64,000 nucleotides of DNA from Clostridium bornimense. GTDB lineage: Bacteria > Bacillota > Clostridia > Clostridiales > Clostridiaceae. The stretch is from the NCBI RefSeq assembly GCF_000577895.1, contig NZ_HG917868.1:1240001-1304000 (forward strand), in the 5' to 3' direction. Shown one piece after another: positions 27,009 to 36,525 of the stretch (position 1 is its first letter; each line of letters begins with the position of its first letter). The notes beneath the pieces were generated by a model, which was not told the origin of the DNA, did no database searches, and saw only the letters and a program-made list of their open reading frames with translations. The translations under genes and the position numbers were made by a program.

Positions 27009-29078
27009 ATGAATCTTATTGGAAAGGTGCTAAAAGACAGATATCAGATAGTGTTGCAACTAGGTAAAGGTGGAATGAGTACTGTTTATTTAGCAAAAGA
27101 TTTAACTTTAGATTCATATTGGGCAATAAAAAGGATAGATAAAAGATCAAGCATAGATTTAGAAGTATTTAAAAAAGAGGTTGAACTTTTAGCATCATTA
27201 AATCATCCTGATGTTCCTCGTATAGTGGATAGAATAGAAAATAGTAGATATTATTTTGTGTGTATGGATTTTATAGATGGAATATCTTTAGGAAAGAAAG
27301 TTAAGGTAGAAGGTGCACAAAATGAAAAAGATGTAGTTAGATGGGCAAAACTTTTAACAGATATACTTGAATATTTACATGATGCTAGAGAAAATCCTAT
27401 AGTTTATAGAGATATGAAGCCAGATAATATAATGTTGACTCAGAATGGAAGAGTGAAGCTTATAGATTTTGGTATAGCTAAAGAATGTATTAGGGGGGAA
27501 AAGGAATCTGGTCCTAAAGTAGGTACGCGAGGATATGCAGCTCCAGAACAATACAAAGGAGGATGCTTAGATGAAAGAACTGATATATATAGTTTAGGTA
27601 TTACAATATTTCATCTAATTACAGGGATACAACCTACAGGAAGTACAGATCAAGTTAATTCAATTAGAGAAATTAATCCAAAGATATCTGAAGGACTAGA
27701 ATATATAATAAAAAAATGTGTTAAGGAAGATCCTGTAGAAAGATATCAGAATTGCAGAGAATTAAGAGAAGATTTAAACAAGATAGATACATTAAATAAA
27801 GCATACAATAAAAAAATTAATAAGAAGTTAATAGCTTTTATGATTGTATGTATACTTTTTATTTTATCTTTAGTTTCTGTGTTTATAGGTAATTATGGTA
27901 TGAAGAAAAATGCAATAGACAGCTATTATACTGCTTTAAGTAATGGTATTGAATATGAACGTAATAACAATACTGATTTAGCTAAAGAAGAATATAAGAA
28001 AGCAATAGAGTATAAACCTTCAGAATTGGAACCGTATTTAAAGTTATTTTATTTGTTATTACCATATGATAATAATGATTACATAGATAAAACAAAATAT
28101 GCCATTGATACAATAAAACAATATATAGATAACGAATACTCTCCAATAAAAGATAATGGCAAGTTGTTGTATGTAATATCACAAAAGTGTATAGAGGTAA
28201 ATGATCCTATTTATTCAGGATATGCCAACGATTATATAAGAATTATTAAAGATAGTAAAGAGTATAAGGAAGGAGACATAAGTAAAAGTGAGCTTAAAAC
28301 ATTAGGTATTATAGCATTAAATAAATCAAGAGATATAGGAACACAGGATTTTCAAGAGTTGAATAATGCACTATTAGAACTTGAAAGTTATACTAGTAAT
28401 GCTACTGCAATATCAATAGAAGATAAACTTAATAATTATAATACAATAATAAATATATACAATACATATCCTGATAAACTAGAGAATTCATATAGAAAAA
28501 TTTTTGATTTAGGTTCTAAAGCAAAGGAAATAATAGATATGAGCTCACAAGGAGAAGAATTGAAATTTAATTCTATATTAACAATGTATGAGACTGTTGC
28601 ATCTAACTTGTATAATTGGGCATTATGTACTGAAGATATAGATAGTAAAAGAGAAATTTTAAATAATACAAAGTTATGGTTCCAATATTTAGATGATCTT
28701 AATGATGAGTTATCTCAAGGAATGATATTAAAGAAAGGAAATGTATATAAGGCATTATTTGATACTTATAATATACCAGAAGAAAATAATGATATAGATG
28801 AAGAAGTATTAGGTTATATAAATACTGCAGCTAATATATATGAAGATGGTTTATCAAAATATCCATCTAATTTTCAAATTGCTATGGGTTTAACGCAAAG
28901 TTATATAGATATAGAATTTGCAAAATCCAATTCAACAAAAAGAAATTTTACAAAAATAAAAGAAGCGTATGAAAAAGTTTTAAATATTAAAGGGGAAAGT
29001 AAAGAAATATCAAATTCAGCATTATCTCAGTTTAGTGCATTAAAAAAACGCATGGAATTATTAGGAATTGAGGGGTAA
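27009..29078 (+). CDS. Membrane Ser/Thr protein kinase (PknB-like) of the type VII locus
   Basis: This is a 689-residue Hanks-type kinase. The kinase domain (about 1-265) has the Gly loop LGKGGMSTVYLAK, the ATP Lys in WAIKRID (K41), the catalytic loop VYRDMKPDN (D135, K137, N140), the LIDFG metal Asp (D153) and APEQY. All essential residues are present. One membrane helix follows at about 275-297, then a ~390-residue helical, TPR-like extracytoplasmic part (for example YKKAIEYKPSELEPYLKLF) instead of PASTA repeats. The start at 27009 has AGGAGGAAAG 4 nt upstream; upstream in-frame ATGs lack one. It heads the EssC locus, and FHA proteins and a PP2C phosphatase encoded downstream are probable partners. 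Confidence 0.9.
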   Translation: MNLIGKVLKDRYQIVLQLGKGGMSTVYLAKDLTLDSYWAIKRIDKRSSIDLEVFKKEVELLASLNHPDVPRIVDRIENSRYYFVCMDFIDGISLGKKVKVEGAQNEKDVVRWAKLLTDILEYLHDARENPIVYRDMKPDNIMLTQNGRVKLIDFGIAKECIRGEKESGPKVGTRGYAAPEQYKGGCLDERTDIYSLGITIFHLITGIQPTGSTDQVNSIREINPKISEGLEYIIKKCVKEDPVERYQNCRELREDLNKIDTLNKAYNKKINKKLIAFMIVCILFILSLVSVFIGNYGMKKNAIDSYYTALSNGIEYERNNNTDLAKEEYKKAIEYKPSELEPYLKLFYLLLPYDNNDYIDKTKYAIDTIKQYIDNEYSPIKDNGKLLYVISQKCIEVNDPIYSGYANDYIRIIKDSKEYKEGDISKSELKTLGIIALNKSRDIGTQDFQELNNALLELESYTSNATAISIEDKLNNYNTIINIYNTYPDKLENSYRKIFDLGSKAKEIIDMSSQGEELKFNSILTMYETVASNLYNWALCTEDIDSKREILNNTKLWFQYLDDLNDELSQGMILKKGNVYKALFDTYNIPEENNDIDEEVLGYINTAANIYEDGLSKYPSNFQIAMGLTQSYIDIEFAKSNSTKRNFTKIKEAYEKVLNIKGESKEISNSALSQFSALKKRMELLGIEG

Positions 29079-29081
29079 GGT

Positions 29082-29393
29082 ATGTATGAAATTTTATTTT
29101 ATGGTGGCATTGTATTTTCAACAATATTTTTAATAATAAGTATAAGTATATTTTTTAAGTTTAATATTATAGAGGCTATTAAGTATAAAATTACTAAAAT
29201 TAGTAGAAAGAGAATAAGTGAAAAAAATTACAAAAAAGATGAAATTGTTGAGATGAATATAGAAAATGAAAATACTATAATAATCAAAAATAATAATAGT
29301 GTGGATAATACCGAATTACTTACTATTGCAGAAAATTATGCTACAGCGTTGATAGCTGCAGAAGCTACTACTAATATTTTAGATGAAATATAG
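29082..29393 (+). CDS. Small single-pass membrane protein, unknown function
   Basis: This 103-residue protein has one N-terminal membrane helix (about residues 5-28, GIVFSTIFLIISISIFF). A basic stretch (KITKISRKRISEKNYKK) predicts a cytoplasmic C-terminus, and an Asn/Glu-rich tail ends in AENYATALIAAEATTNI. No family is recognised. The gene starts 3 nt after the kinase stop with GGGGTAAGG as ribosome binding site and is followed closely by the large surface protein, so it belongs to the kinase operon. Confidence 0.7.
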   Translation: MYEILFYGGIVFSTIFLIISISIFFKFNIIEAIKYKITKISRKRISEKNYKKDEIVEMNIENENTIIIKNNNSVDNTELLTIAENYATALIAAEATTNILDEI

Positions 29394-29413
29394 GGTTATT
29401 ATGGGAGGAAAAG

Positions 29414-32400
29414 ATGAGAAAAGTATATTTAAGTAGAAATAAGATAATAATGGTTTCTTTATTTATTTTATTCAATAGTATTTTTATATTAGGTTTTAGT
29501 ACTAAATATGCAAAAGGTACTGAATTTAGCAGTATAAAAGGATATAGAGGAATCACTGGAGATGTAGTTTTAGTAGTGGGAGAAGAATTTAATGAAAATG
29601 ATGTAATTGCTTTATATAATAAAACTTCTGACAATAGCTATTCGTATATTAATAGTTATAAAATTAGCAATGAGAAATGTAAGGTGAATGAGATAAATAA
29701 TATAAACAACGAAATATATTATTTAGTGATGCCATCTACAGAGAAAGTACCAGATACAGTAGATCAACGTAGTGAAATTAGTAAATTAGAAATAAGAAAT
29801 GATTATGATAAACCAGTATTATTAAATCATAAGATAGATACAACTAGTATTAAGAATGAGAATGAAATTAATGAAGCGTCGGTAAATGATAATGAAAATT
29901 TAAAGATAACATTCAATATAAGTGATGGAGATAATGGAGCTGGCGTAGATGATGAGTCGATAATAGTAACTTTTAATGATCAATATGCAAGAAAAGCAAA
30001 GAAAAATGATAGCAATGAATATGAAGCAGTTTTCAGCATAGGAGATATAAAAAATGATAGTGTTAAAGATGGATTTTTAAATGGAGTTTTCAAAATAGCT
30101 TATAGTGATAATGTATCAAATGAAGGTGAAATTGAATTAATAGATATAAATTATAAATATGAAAGTGTTGGAGATTCAGTAAAAACTCAAATTAAAAATC
30201 TAAAATGCAATTCTAATAATGCAAATAAAAATAATATATCAAAAGTAAATGATACAATATCAATAAAATTAACTATGAATAAAGCAGTTAAGTTAACAGA
30301 AGCTAAATTATTAGATAAACAAGCTACTATTAGTAAGAAAACAGAAAAAGAATTTAGTAAAGTATGGTATATAACATACACAATAGAAGAGATTAAGGAT
30401 AGTGTAGAGAATATACCTTTAAATATAATATATGAAGATAAAAATAAGACAACTTTTAATGAAACGGTGAAAACAGGTATAGAATATTATTCTCCAATAG
30501 TTATTGAGGAATTATTATTAGATAATACTAAGAAAAATGACAATGGAGAGAGTATTTTAAGAGATGATGATGAAGTACAACTATTAATTAAGACAAATAA
30601 TAAGGTTAGTATTGAAGGTGGAATAGTATCTATAGGTGGAAATAATGTTAATGTTAGTAATAAATCATTGAATAAATGGGATATTAAAACAAAATTTATA
30701 GGAGATAAAAATCTAGAAGGACAATATGTAGATGTTATTTTTAAGTTAAAGGATTTAGCTGGCAATATTTTAAATATTGACAAAGATAAATGGAATGAAT
30801 TAATAAATAATGAAGATTACAACGTAAAATTAAAATATTATTCACCTCTAGATTTTGAAGATAATATAGTTAAATCTAATAACAGTAACAATAACCTTAT
30901 AGGAAGAAATGGAGATAATATCATATGGACTTTTAATACTATAAGACCTGTTGAGATAGAAGAGATAAGTGTAAATGGAAAGACTATGGATAGGGATAAA
31001 GTTAAAAATGATAAGGATAATAAAAATTGGATAATTGAGTATAAAATAGAGGAAAATACTTATTTGGATCAAGAGGATATTAAATTATCAGTAATAATAA
31101 GTGATGCATTAGGAGATAAAAAAACTTTTAGTTCAAATTCCATTAGATATTATGGACCTATAGATATCAGTGAGGTAAAGTTTCAATCTAGTAATAATAA
31201 AAATGGGAATTTGGCAATAAATGGTGATGAACTATTGCTTGAATTAGAAACAAATCATAGTGTAAAAGTTTTAGATAATACTACAATTGCTAATGAAACA
31301 AATATTGATAAAAAAGAAAATAATAATTCTTGGATAATTACATATAGTAATCCCACTATAGATATAGAAGATAATACTAAAGTGCCATTTGAAGTGAATC
31401 TAAGTGATGATGCTGGAAATACCATAAGTATAGATGAGACATCTATTGATTCAGTTATTTATTATGCACCAATTGTTATAAATAACTTGAAATTTTCAAC
31501 AGATAATGAGGATGATACAAAAGCTAAAGATAATGATGTAGTGGAAGTTACATTTAATACTACGCATCCTGTAAATATAATGGAAAGTACAATAGCTAGC
31601 AAAGATATAGAGATGAAAAGTGATGATGGATTTCATTGGCGTGGAGAATATAGAATACAAAATGGTGATATTAAAGATAATGAAGAAATAACTATGAAGT
31701 TAGAAGTGAATGATGTTGCTGGCAATGAACCTGTCATTAGAAATCAATTAGATACAACAAAAATAAAATACTTTGCACCAATTATAGTATCAGATTTTTC
31801 AATTTCATCTAGCAATAAAGAAAATAAATATGCAAAAAATGGTGATGTTATAACTATAAATTTTACTACAAATCATAAAACTTATTTAAGTAACTCTACT
31901 ATTGCAGGAAAGAATATAAAATTTACTAGTAATAAGGATAAAACTAAATGGAGTGGTGAGTATTATGTTAAAAATGGAGATATATCAGATTTAGATATAG
32001 TTGATTTTAATATAACCATAGAAGATGAAGCGGCTAATACATCTATAACTAAGAATGTTTACGATGATGATGACTATAAAATTACATATTATGCTCCTAT
32101 AAAAACTGACCAATCTATAGAATCAACTGGTAAAAATAGTGGTTATGCAAAAAATGGTGATGATATAAAAATAGATATAGCTACAAATCATGAAGTAGAA
32201 ATACAATCAGCATTAATTTTTAATAGAGATATATATGATAAGACTAGTGGAAAAAGTAATAAATTATATGTAAAATATACAATTCCTAAAAAAGAGAAAG
32301 AAGCTATGGAAGGAGAAATTCCTGTAGAAATTATAGTTAAGGATATAGCTGGAAATACAACAAAAATAGAATCTTTTAATGATATAGAAAAAAATAGAGT

Positions 32401-33394
32401 TATATATGATAGAACTTTACCTACTATAAAATTAGAAACCAGTTTTGATGGATTTGTAAATAAGGATATAACATATAAAGTTAATTTAAAAGATGAAAAT
32501 ATAGATTTAAATGGCATATCTATTGTTAATAATGGTGTAGATATCGTAGATAGCGATATTAAATTAATAACTGTTGATAAAGATAAAATGGTAAAAGAGA
32601 TAACTTTATCAGAGGAAGGGGAATATGAGATAAATGGAAGCATAACAGATTTGGCAGGCAATAAGTGTTCAGAAGATTTGAAGATAAAGTTAATAATTGA
32701 TAAAACAAAACCTAATATAACTTCTACTAAGATAGACATAAATAAACCAATGGCATTTAAAAAGGGATTTATTATTAGTGACTATTTTAATATAGAAGAT
32801 AAATATATTGATGAAGTTATATGTAGACTTACTGATGATAATGGAACAAAAGAGTGGAATGTTGATGATCCTATAGAAGAAGATGGAAAGAAGACAATAT
32901 ATCTTATGGCAAAAGATATGGCTAAAAATGTATCAAATGAATTTACGTATGATATATACATAGATGGTACGGCTCCTAGACCTTTATTAATTGATAATAA
33001 GTCAGAGAGGACATTAGAAAAAGGAAAAAATTTATTACCCTTTATATTAAATATGAAATTAAATATAGATTTAGAAAAGCTAAATATGGGAAATGAAGAT
33101 GAGGATAAATTTACAAAGCTTCAATTATTAGATGGTGACAATAATGTATTAGTTGATTTCTTAAAAGAAAATGAAAAGTATCCTTATGCAATAGATAAAG
33201 TAGGAAATTATAAATTAATAGTTAATGCTATAGATGATGTGGGAAATGAAACTGGTGATTTAGAATATATCTTTACTATAAAAGAGAGTTCTGTAGGGAT
33301 AATAGCAAGAACATGTATTATATCAGGTATTATTATTTTCATAATAGGAATAACAATATATTTCTTAAGGAGTAGAAAAAATAAATTAGGTTAA
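29414..33394 (+). CDS. Large membrane-anchored Ig-like repeat surface protein
   Basis: This is a 1326-residue predicted cell-surface protein. An N-terminal hydrophobic segment after a basic start (residues ~10-30) looks like a signal peptide. A C-terminal helix (~1294-1317) followed by RSRKNK anchors it in the membrane, and no LPXTG is present. Between them are six related repeats of ~100-117 residues. Each opens with a [I/K/R/T]YY[S/A/G]P[I/L] motif (residues about 357, 474, 578, 683, 785, 891), followed by a [K/R]NGD-type turn and a TNH/TTH-type strand. They look like bacterial Ig-like beta-sandwiches. Two further Ig-like units begin YDRTLPTIKLE and IIDKTKPNITS. It is co-oriented and tightly spaced within the EssC locus; a role as structural or adhesive component is inference. 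Confidence 0.82.
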   Translation: MRKVYLSRNKIIMVSLFILFNSIFILGFSTKYAKGTEFSSIKGYRGITGDVVLVVGEEFNENDVIALYNKTSDNSYSYINSYKISNEKCKVNEINNINNEIYYLVMPSTEKVPDTVDQRSEISKLEIRNDYDKPVLLNHKIDTTSIKNENEINEASVNDNENLKITFNISDGDNGAGVDDESIIVTFNDQYARKAKKNDSNEYEAVFSIGDIKNDSVKDGFLNGVFKIAYSDNVSNEGEIELIDINYKYESVGDSVKTQIKNLKCNSNNANKNNISKVNDTISIKLTMNKAVKLTEAKLLDKQATISKKTEKEFSKVWYITYTIEEIKDSVENIPLNIIYEDKNKTTFNETVKTGIEYYSPIVIEELLLDNTKKNDNGESILRDDDEVQLLIKTNNKVSIEGGIVSIGGNNVNVSNKSLNKWDIKTKFIGDKNLEGQYVDVIFKLKDLAGNILNIDKDKWNELINNEDYNVKLKYYSPLDFEDNIVKSNNSNNNLIGRNGDNIIWTFNTIRPVEIEEISVNGKTMDRDKVKNDKDNKNWIIEYKIEENTYLDQEDIKLSVIISDALGDKKTFSSNSIRYYGPIDISEVKFQSSNNKNGNLAINGDELLLELETNHSVKVLDNTTIANETNIDKKENNNSWIITYSNPTIDIEDNTKVPFEVNLSDDAGNTISIDETSIDSVIYYAPIVINNLKFSTDNEDDTKAKDNDVVEVTFNTTHPVNIMESTIASKDIEMKSDDGFHWRGEYRIQNGDIKDNEEITMKLEVNDVAGNEPVIRNQLDTTKIKYFAPIIVSDFSISSSNKENKYAKNGDVITINFTTNHKTYLSNSTIAGKNIKFTSNKDKTKWSGEYYVKNGDISDLDIVDFNITIEDEAANTSITKNVYDDDDYKITYYAPIKTDQSIESTGKNSGYAKNGDDIKIDIATNHEVEIQSALIFNRDIYDKTSGKSNKLYVKYTIPKKEKEAMEGEIPVEIIVKDIAGNTTKIESFNDIEKNRVIYDRTLPTIKLETSFDGFVNKDITYKVNLKDENIDLNGISIVNNGVDIVDSDIKLITVDKDKMVKEITLSEEGEYEINGSITDLAGNKCSEDLKIKLIIDKTKPNITSTKIDINKPMAFKKGFIISDYFNIEDKYIDEVICRLTDDNGTKEWNVDDPIEEDGKKTIYLMAKDMAKNVSNEFTYDIYIDGTAPRPLLIDNKSERTLEKGKNLLPFILNMKLNIDLEKLNMGNEDEDKFTKLQLLDGDNNVLVDFLKENEKYPYAIDKVGNYKLIVNAIDDVGNETGDLEYIFTIKESSVGIIARTCIISGIIIFIIGITIYFLRSRKNKLG

Positions 33395-33410
33395 GTAAGG
33401 GGTGTAGAAA

Positions 33411-33707
33411 ATGAGTGATATAATATCAGCAGATTTTGATAAATTTGAAGAGGCTATATCATCTATTAGTAATATTATTACAGATATTGAAGGTATAAGA
33501 GCTAAGATTAATCAGGCTGATGAAAGTTTAAGAGATGTATGGACAGGAAAGAGTAGTGATGCATATTTTGAAAATAGTGAAATTATAAAAAATTCTTTTA
33601 ATGAATATGTAAATGGACTACATGAATTGCTTGATAATTTAAATAGTGTTAAAAGTACATTTTTAGAGGCCGATTATAGTGGTACTAATAGTATATTAAA
33701 AGAATAA
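33411..33707 (+). CDS. WXG100 family protein (Esx-like), first copy
   Basis: This 98-residue helix-turn-helix protein has the WXG turn as VWTGKSSDAYF near residue 45. It is flanked by two long amphipathic helices (FDKFEEAISSISNIITDIEGIR and the C-terminal half). WXG100 proteins are secreted as dimers by EssC-type systems and act as substrates or chaperone partners. The start has AAGGGGTG 7 nt upstream. The C-terminal YxxxD/E-type export signal is not obvious; EADYSGTN is the closest. It lies directly after the Ig-like repeat gene in the same operon. Confidence 0.9.
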   Translation: MSDIISADFDKFEEAISSISNIITDIEGIRAKINQADESLRDVWTGKSSDAYFENSEIIKNSFNEYVNGLHELLDNLNSVKSTFLEADYSGTNSILKE

Positions 33708-33725
33708 AGGAGGTGACTTATTGCA

Positions 33726-34010
33726 GTGAGTGTTATAGATAAGAGTTATTTCACACAATCTATCAATGAAGGTAAAGCAGAAATAGTTAATGCATTAAAT
33801 TTTAGTAGAGAAGTGGAAAGGCATAAGGAAAAAGCTGTAAAAGACTTGTTGAATGGAATGTATTTTTCTAATATTAATAGCTTAGAGGAAGGTATTAATA
33901 AGATTAATATAAATTTAAGCGATGATTTAGATAAAATACAAAAGTCATTGGAAAGTATATTAAATAATGAATTAGAAATGAATAGTGGTATTATTAACAA
34001 GGTGTTTTAG
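33726..34010 (+). CDS. Small helical protein, possible WXG100 partner
   Basis: This is a 94-residue predicted two-helix protein (VERHKEKAVKDLLNGMYFSN ... INLSDDLDKIQKSLES) lacking a WXG turn. It has the size of Esx-like partners and of the small DUF5082/DUF5344-type proteins found beside Bacillus LXG toxins, but I cannot assign it to a family. The start is GTG 33726, 9 nt after a perfect AAGGAGGTGA, and no other in-frame start fits. It lies between the first WXG100 gene and the TPR gene, so a role in complex formation or export within the locus is plausible. Confidence 0.65.
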   Translation: MSVIDKSYFTQSINEGKAEIVNALNFSREVERHKEKAVKDLLNGMYFSNINSLEEGINKININLSDDLDKIQKSLESILNNELEMNSGIINKVF

Positions 34011-34057
34011 TAAAAAATTGAAGAAATAAAATGAATGTAGAGGTAATGGTGGTTATT

Positions 34058-35311
34058 ATGGATGAAAAAATGGAAATAGTAGATTTGTTTATTCAATTTA
34101 ATAAATATGATTTAGCATTAGAAACCTTGCAAGATATAAGTGAATATCAACCCACTAAAGAAGTATTTTTAAAAATATCTAAAGTATATGAATATATGAA
34201 AAAATACGATGAAAGTTTATACATATTAAAGTCTTTGATAAAAAGAGGAGAAGATGATCCATTAATATACTTCAAGATAGCAACTTTATATCAAAAAAAG
34301 AAAGATATAAGCACATGTTTTGAATATTTAAGTCTAGCAATTGAAAAAGGATATAATAGTGAATATATTTTTTACTATAAAGGATTAATATATGAAGATC
34401 AAAATAAATTGGGACATGCACTTAATTATTATGATCGTAGTCTTAGAAAGAATAAGAGTTTTATTAGTTCCAGGTACAGAAAATATCTAATATATCTAAA
34501 AACAAATAGATATAATGAATGTGAAGAAGAATTAAGAAAAATGATTAAATACAATGGTGATGAATATGATGGATATCATCTTTTATTTACATTTTTGATG
34601 AATATGAAGAGAAGCAATGAGGCTATAGATATTTTAAACAGTGCCATAGAGGTATTGGGTAAAGATACTATTATTATGTTGGATTATGCTAAGTATTATA
34701 TGTATATAAATGAATATGATAAGTCTATTAATATTATTAATAGCATACCTAAAGATAATATATATTATAGTGATTTTTCTATAGTTAGAGCGAAAATTAT
34801 GGCTTTAAAAGAAGATTATGATGAAGCAATTAAAATACTTATGGAAGATAGTGTATATAATGAAGAAAACTCAGAAATAGTATATCTTGTTGGAATGTAT
34901 AGTATTAAATTAAAAAATTATTCCATGGCAGAAAGATTTTTAGGATTCTTAAATGAAGTAGAAAATAGTAACAGTGAATTTGTATGGTTTGGTTTATACA
35001 TATTAGGCTATGCTATAAAAGCTCAAGATAAAGAGAAAAGTATAAAATACTTCAACAAGCTTGAAGAAAAATATAAATTACTATCAATAAGTAATCCTTA
35101 TGAGATAAGAATAATGATTTTAAGGATAATGGTAATGATAGAATTACAACAATATGATGAAGCAATCACCTATAGTGAAGGTATTATAAAGATAACTACA
35201 GTAGATGAAGTAAAAGAGTTAAATACATTAGCAAAAGAATTAAAAAACAAAAGAGATACAGTAGAAGATGAAAAAATAATTGATGTTGTAAATAGCATAT
35301 TAGAGAGGTGA
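34058..35311 (+). CDS. Tetratricopeptide repeat protein of the type VII locus
   Basis: This 417-residue soluble protein consists almost wholly of TPR-like helical hairpins. Examples are YDLALETLQDISEYQP, KYDESLYILKSLIKRG, NKLGHALNYYDRSLRK, RYNECEEELRKMIKYN and EYDKSINIINSIP. There is no signal peptide or membrane helix, so it is a cytoplasmic scaffold or chaperone-like protein. I choose ATG 34058, 6 nt after GGTGG. ATG 34031 in the same frame has a weaker upstream sequence and would add nine residues. It sits inside the run of small secretion-type proteins, and its binding partner is unknown. Confidence 0.78.
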   Translation: MDEKMEIVDLFIQFNKYDLALETLQDISEYQPTKEVFLKISKVYEYMKKYDESLYILKSLIKRGEDDPLIYFKIATLYQKKKDISTCFEYLSLAIEKGYNSEYIFYYKGLIYEDQNKLGHALNYYDRSLRKNKSFISSRYRKYLIYLKTNRYNECEEELRKMIKYNGDEYDGYHLLFTFLMNMKRSNEAIDILNSAIEVLGKDTIIMLDYAKYYMYINEYDKSINIINSIPKDNIYYSDFSIVRAKIMALKEDYDEAIKILMEDSVYNEENSEIVYLVGMYSIKLKNYSMAERFLGFLNEVENSNSEFVWFGLYILGYAIKAQDKEKSIKYFNKLEEKYKLLSISNPYEIRIMILRIMVMIELQQYDEAITYSEGIIKITTVDEVKELNTLAKELKNKRDTVEDEKIIDVVNSILER

Positions 35312-35316
35312 TATAA

Positions 35317-35613
35317 GTGGATTTTTCAGTAGATCCTTGTAAGCTTAGAGAAGCTGAAGCTTTATATAAAGAAAGTATTGATACTTTAGAAGATGCACGT
35401 ATAGCTATAAATAATAGTTTGAAAGAATTAAGAGAGGAAAGTTGGGAAGGAAAGACAAAAGATAGATTTTTTGATGTGGTGTACTTAGATTGGGATAAAG
35501 GATTAGGTGAACATATCAAAAAAATAGAATTTTTAAGATGTATTTTATCAAAAGTTGCAGATAAAATGGAAACTATAGAAAGTCAGGGGGAAGCCTTTGG
35601 CGATAGGCTATAA
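35317..35613 (+). CDS. WXG100 family protein (Esx-like), second copy
   Basis: This is a 98-residue two-helix protein with the turn ESWEGKTKDRFFD near residue 42, the best-conserved part of the WXG100 family. The N-terminal helix is LREAEALYKESIDTLEDAR and the C-terminal helix contains HIKKIEFLRCILSKVADKM. The start is GTG 35317 after AGAGGTG. It differs clearly from the copy at 33411, so the two could form a heterodimer or pair with different clients. The next gene begins inside its 3' end. Confidence 0.87.
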   Translation: MDFSVDPCKLREAEALYKESIDTLEDARIAINNSLKELREESWEGKTKDRFFDVVYLDWDKGLGEHIKKIEFLRCILSKVADKMETIESQGEAFGDRL

Positions 35614-36409
35614 TTATATGGGAAGAATAGAGATAAATTATAGTGAGTGTGGAAATCTTGCAAAAAATTTAGAATTTGTATTAGATAATATATCTAGAGA
35701 AAAGAATAGTATAAATAATGCAATATATAAATTAAATACTCTTAAAGATAAAAATTCTGATATAAGATTATTAAATCAATGTTTAGAAGATAAAATAGTA
35801 AATTTAAGTTCAGAAGAGGAAAAAGTAAGAAATTTTATTATAGATTTTAAGAAATATATACAAGAAATTTCAGATACTGATGATGAATTGGCAAATGAGA
35901 TACGAAAAGAAAGTAAGTTATATATTAATAATGTGATAGATATTAATAAGCTTAATACGGATAAGTTACTCAATGTAGAAGAGAGTAATGAAAATATCAT
36001 TGCAAAAGATTCAAATATAACACAGGGGATTGATGGTATGTTATATTTGTTCAAAGGTGATGAAGATAGTGCATTAAGATCTTTAACTTCAATTATGCCA
36101 TTTATGGGATTAATGAGTAATGGAAATCATAGCATAAGTAAATGTGATAAAGCAGCAGATATATTAAATAGTGTAGATGAAAATGAAATTTATGAAAAGG
36201 AAATGTCTAAACTAAATTTATATAAAGAGAATGCTAAAATAACAAGAGAAATTAATTCTATGATAAGAGAAGGGGATATTGAGAACTTGAAAAATAGAAT
36301 TTCTAAGGTTGTAGATATAGGTGAGGAATATGTTTTGAAAACTTTAGAAGGTATCAACATTCTTTGTGATAAGAAAGAGTGTGAATTAGATTTAACAAAG
36401 GAATTATGA
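35597..36409 (+). CDS. Helical protein of the type VII locus, candidate substrate
   Basis: This 270-residue soluble protein has a long N-terminal coiled-coil-like region (residues ~10-115, for example CGNLAKNLEFVLDNISREKN). A short central apolar segment (SLTSIMPFMGLMSNG) follows, and then a helical charged C-terminus. The layout resembles the N-terminal targeting region of LXG-type substrates, but no toxin domain follows and no family is recognised. The start is probably TTG 35597, 7 nt after AGGGGG, overlapping the WXG100 gene by 17 nt. ATG 35618 is an alternative without a ribosome binding site. It is the last gene before a terminator. Confidence 0.65.
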   Translation: MAIGYNYMGRIEINYSECGNLAKNLEFVLDNISREKNSINNAIYKLNTLKDKNSDIRLLNQCLEDKIVNLSSEEEKVRNFIIDFKKYIQEISDTDDELANEIRKESKLYINNVIDINKLNTDKLLNVEESNENIIAKDSNITQGIDGMLYLFKGDEDSALRSLTSIMPFMGLMSNGNHSISKCDKAADILNSVDENEIYEKEMSKLNLYKENAKITREINSMIREGDIENLKNRISKVVDIGEEYVLKTLEGINILCDKKECELDLTKEL

Positions 36410-36438
36410 CATTATATCTTTGATATGAGATTGAATAT

Positions 36439-36493
36439 AAAAAGGACTGGTGCACAAAGTTGATTTTATTTTTATTGTGTAACAGCCCTTTTT
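36439..36493 (+). terminator. Intrinsic terminator splitting the type VII locus
   Basis: The stem AAAAAGGaCTGgTGCACAA / TTGTGTAACAGCCCTTTTT has two mismatches and a T-tail. It separates the kinase-to-helical-protein genes from the phosphatase-to-WXG100 genes. Confidence 0.75.
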
Positions 36494-36525
36494 ATATATA
36501 AAAAATCGAATAAAAAGGAAAAAGC

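Noticed and set aside
30484-32110. DNA-level repeats in the surface-protein gene as a mobile or CRISPR repeat
   Set aside because: The repetition is at protein level, with ~100-117-residue divergent Ig-like units, and nucleotide identity is not uniform.
32188-32739. A 183-codon minus-strand open frame inside the Ig-repeat gene
   Set aside because: It lies wholly within a continuous coding gene with repeat-conserved protein sequence. It shows no start signal and no recognisable domain.
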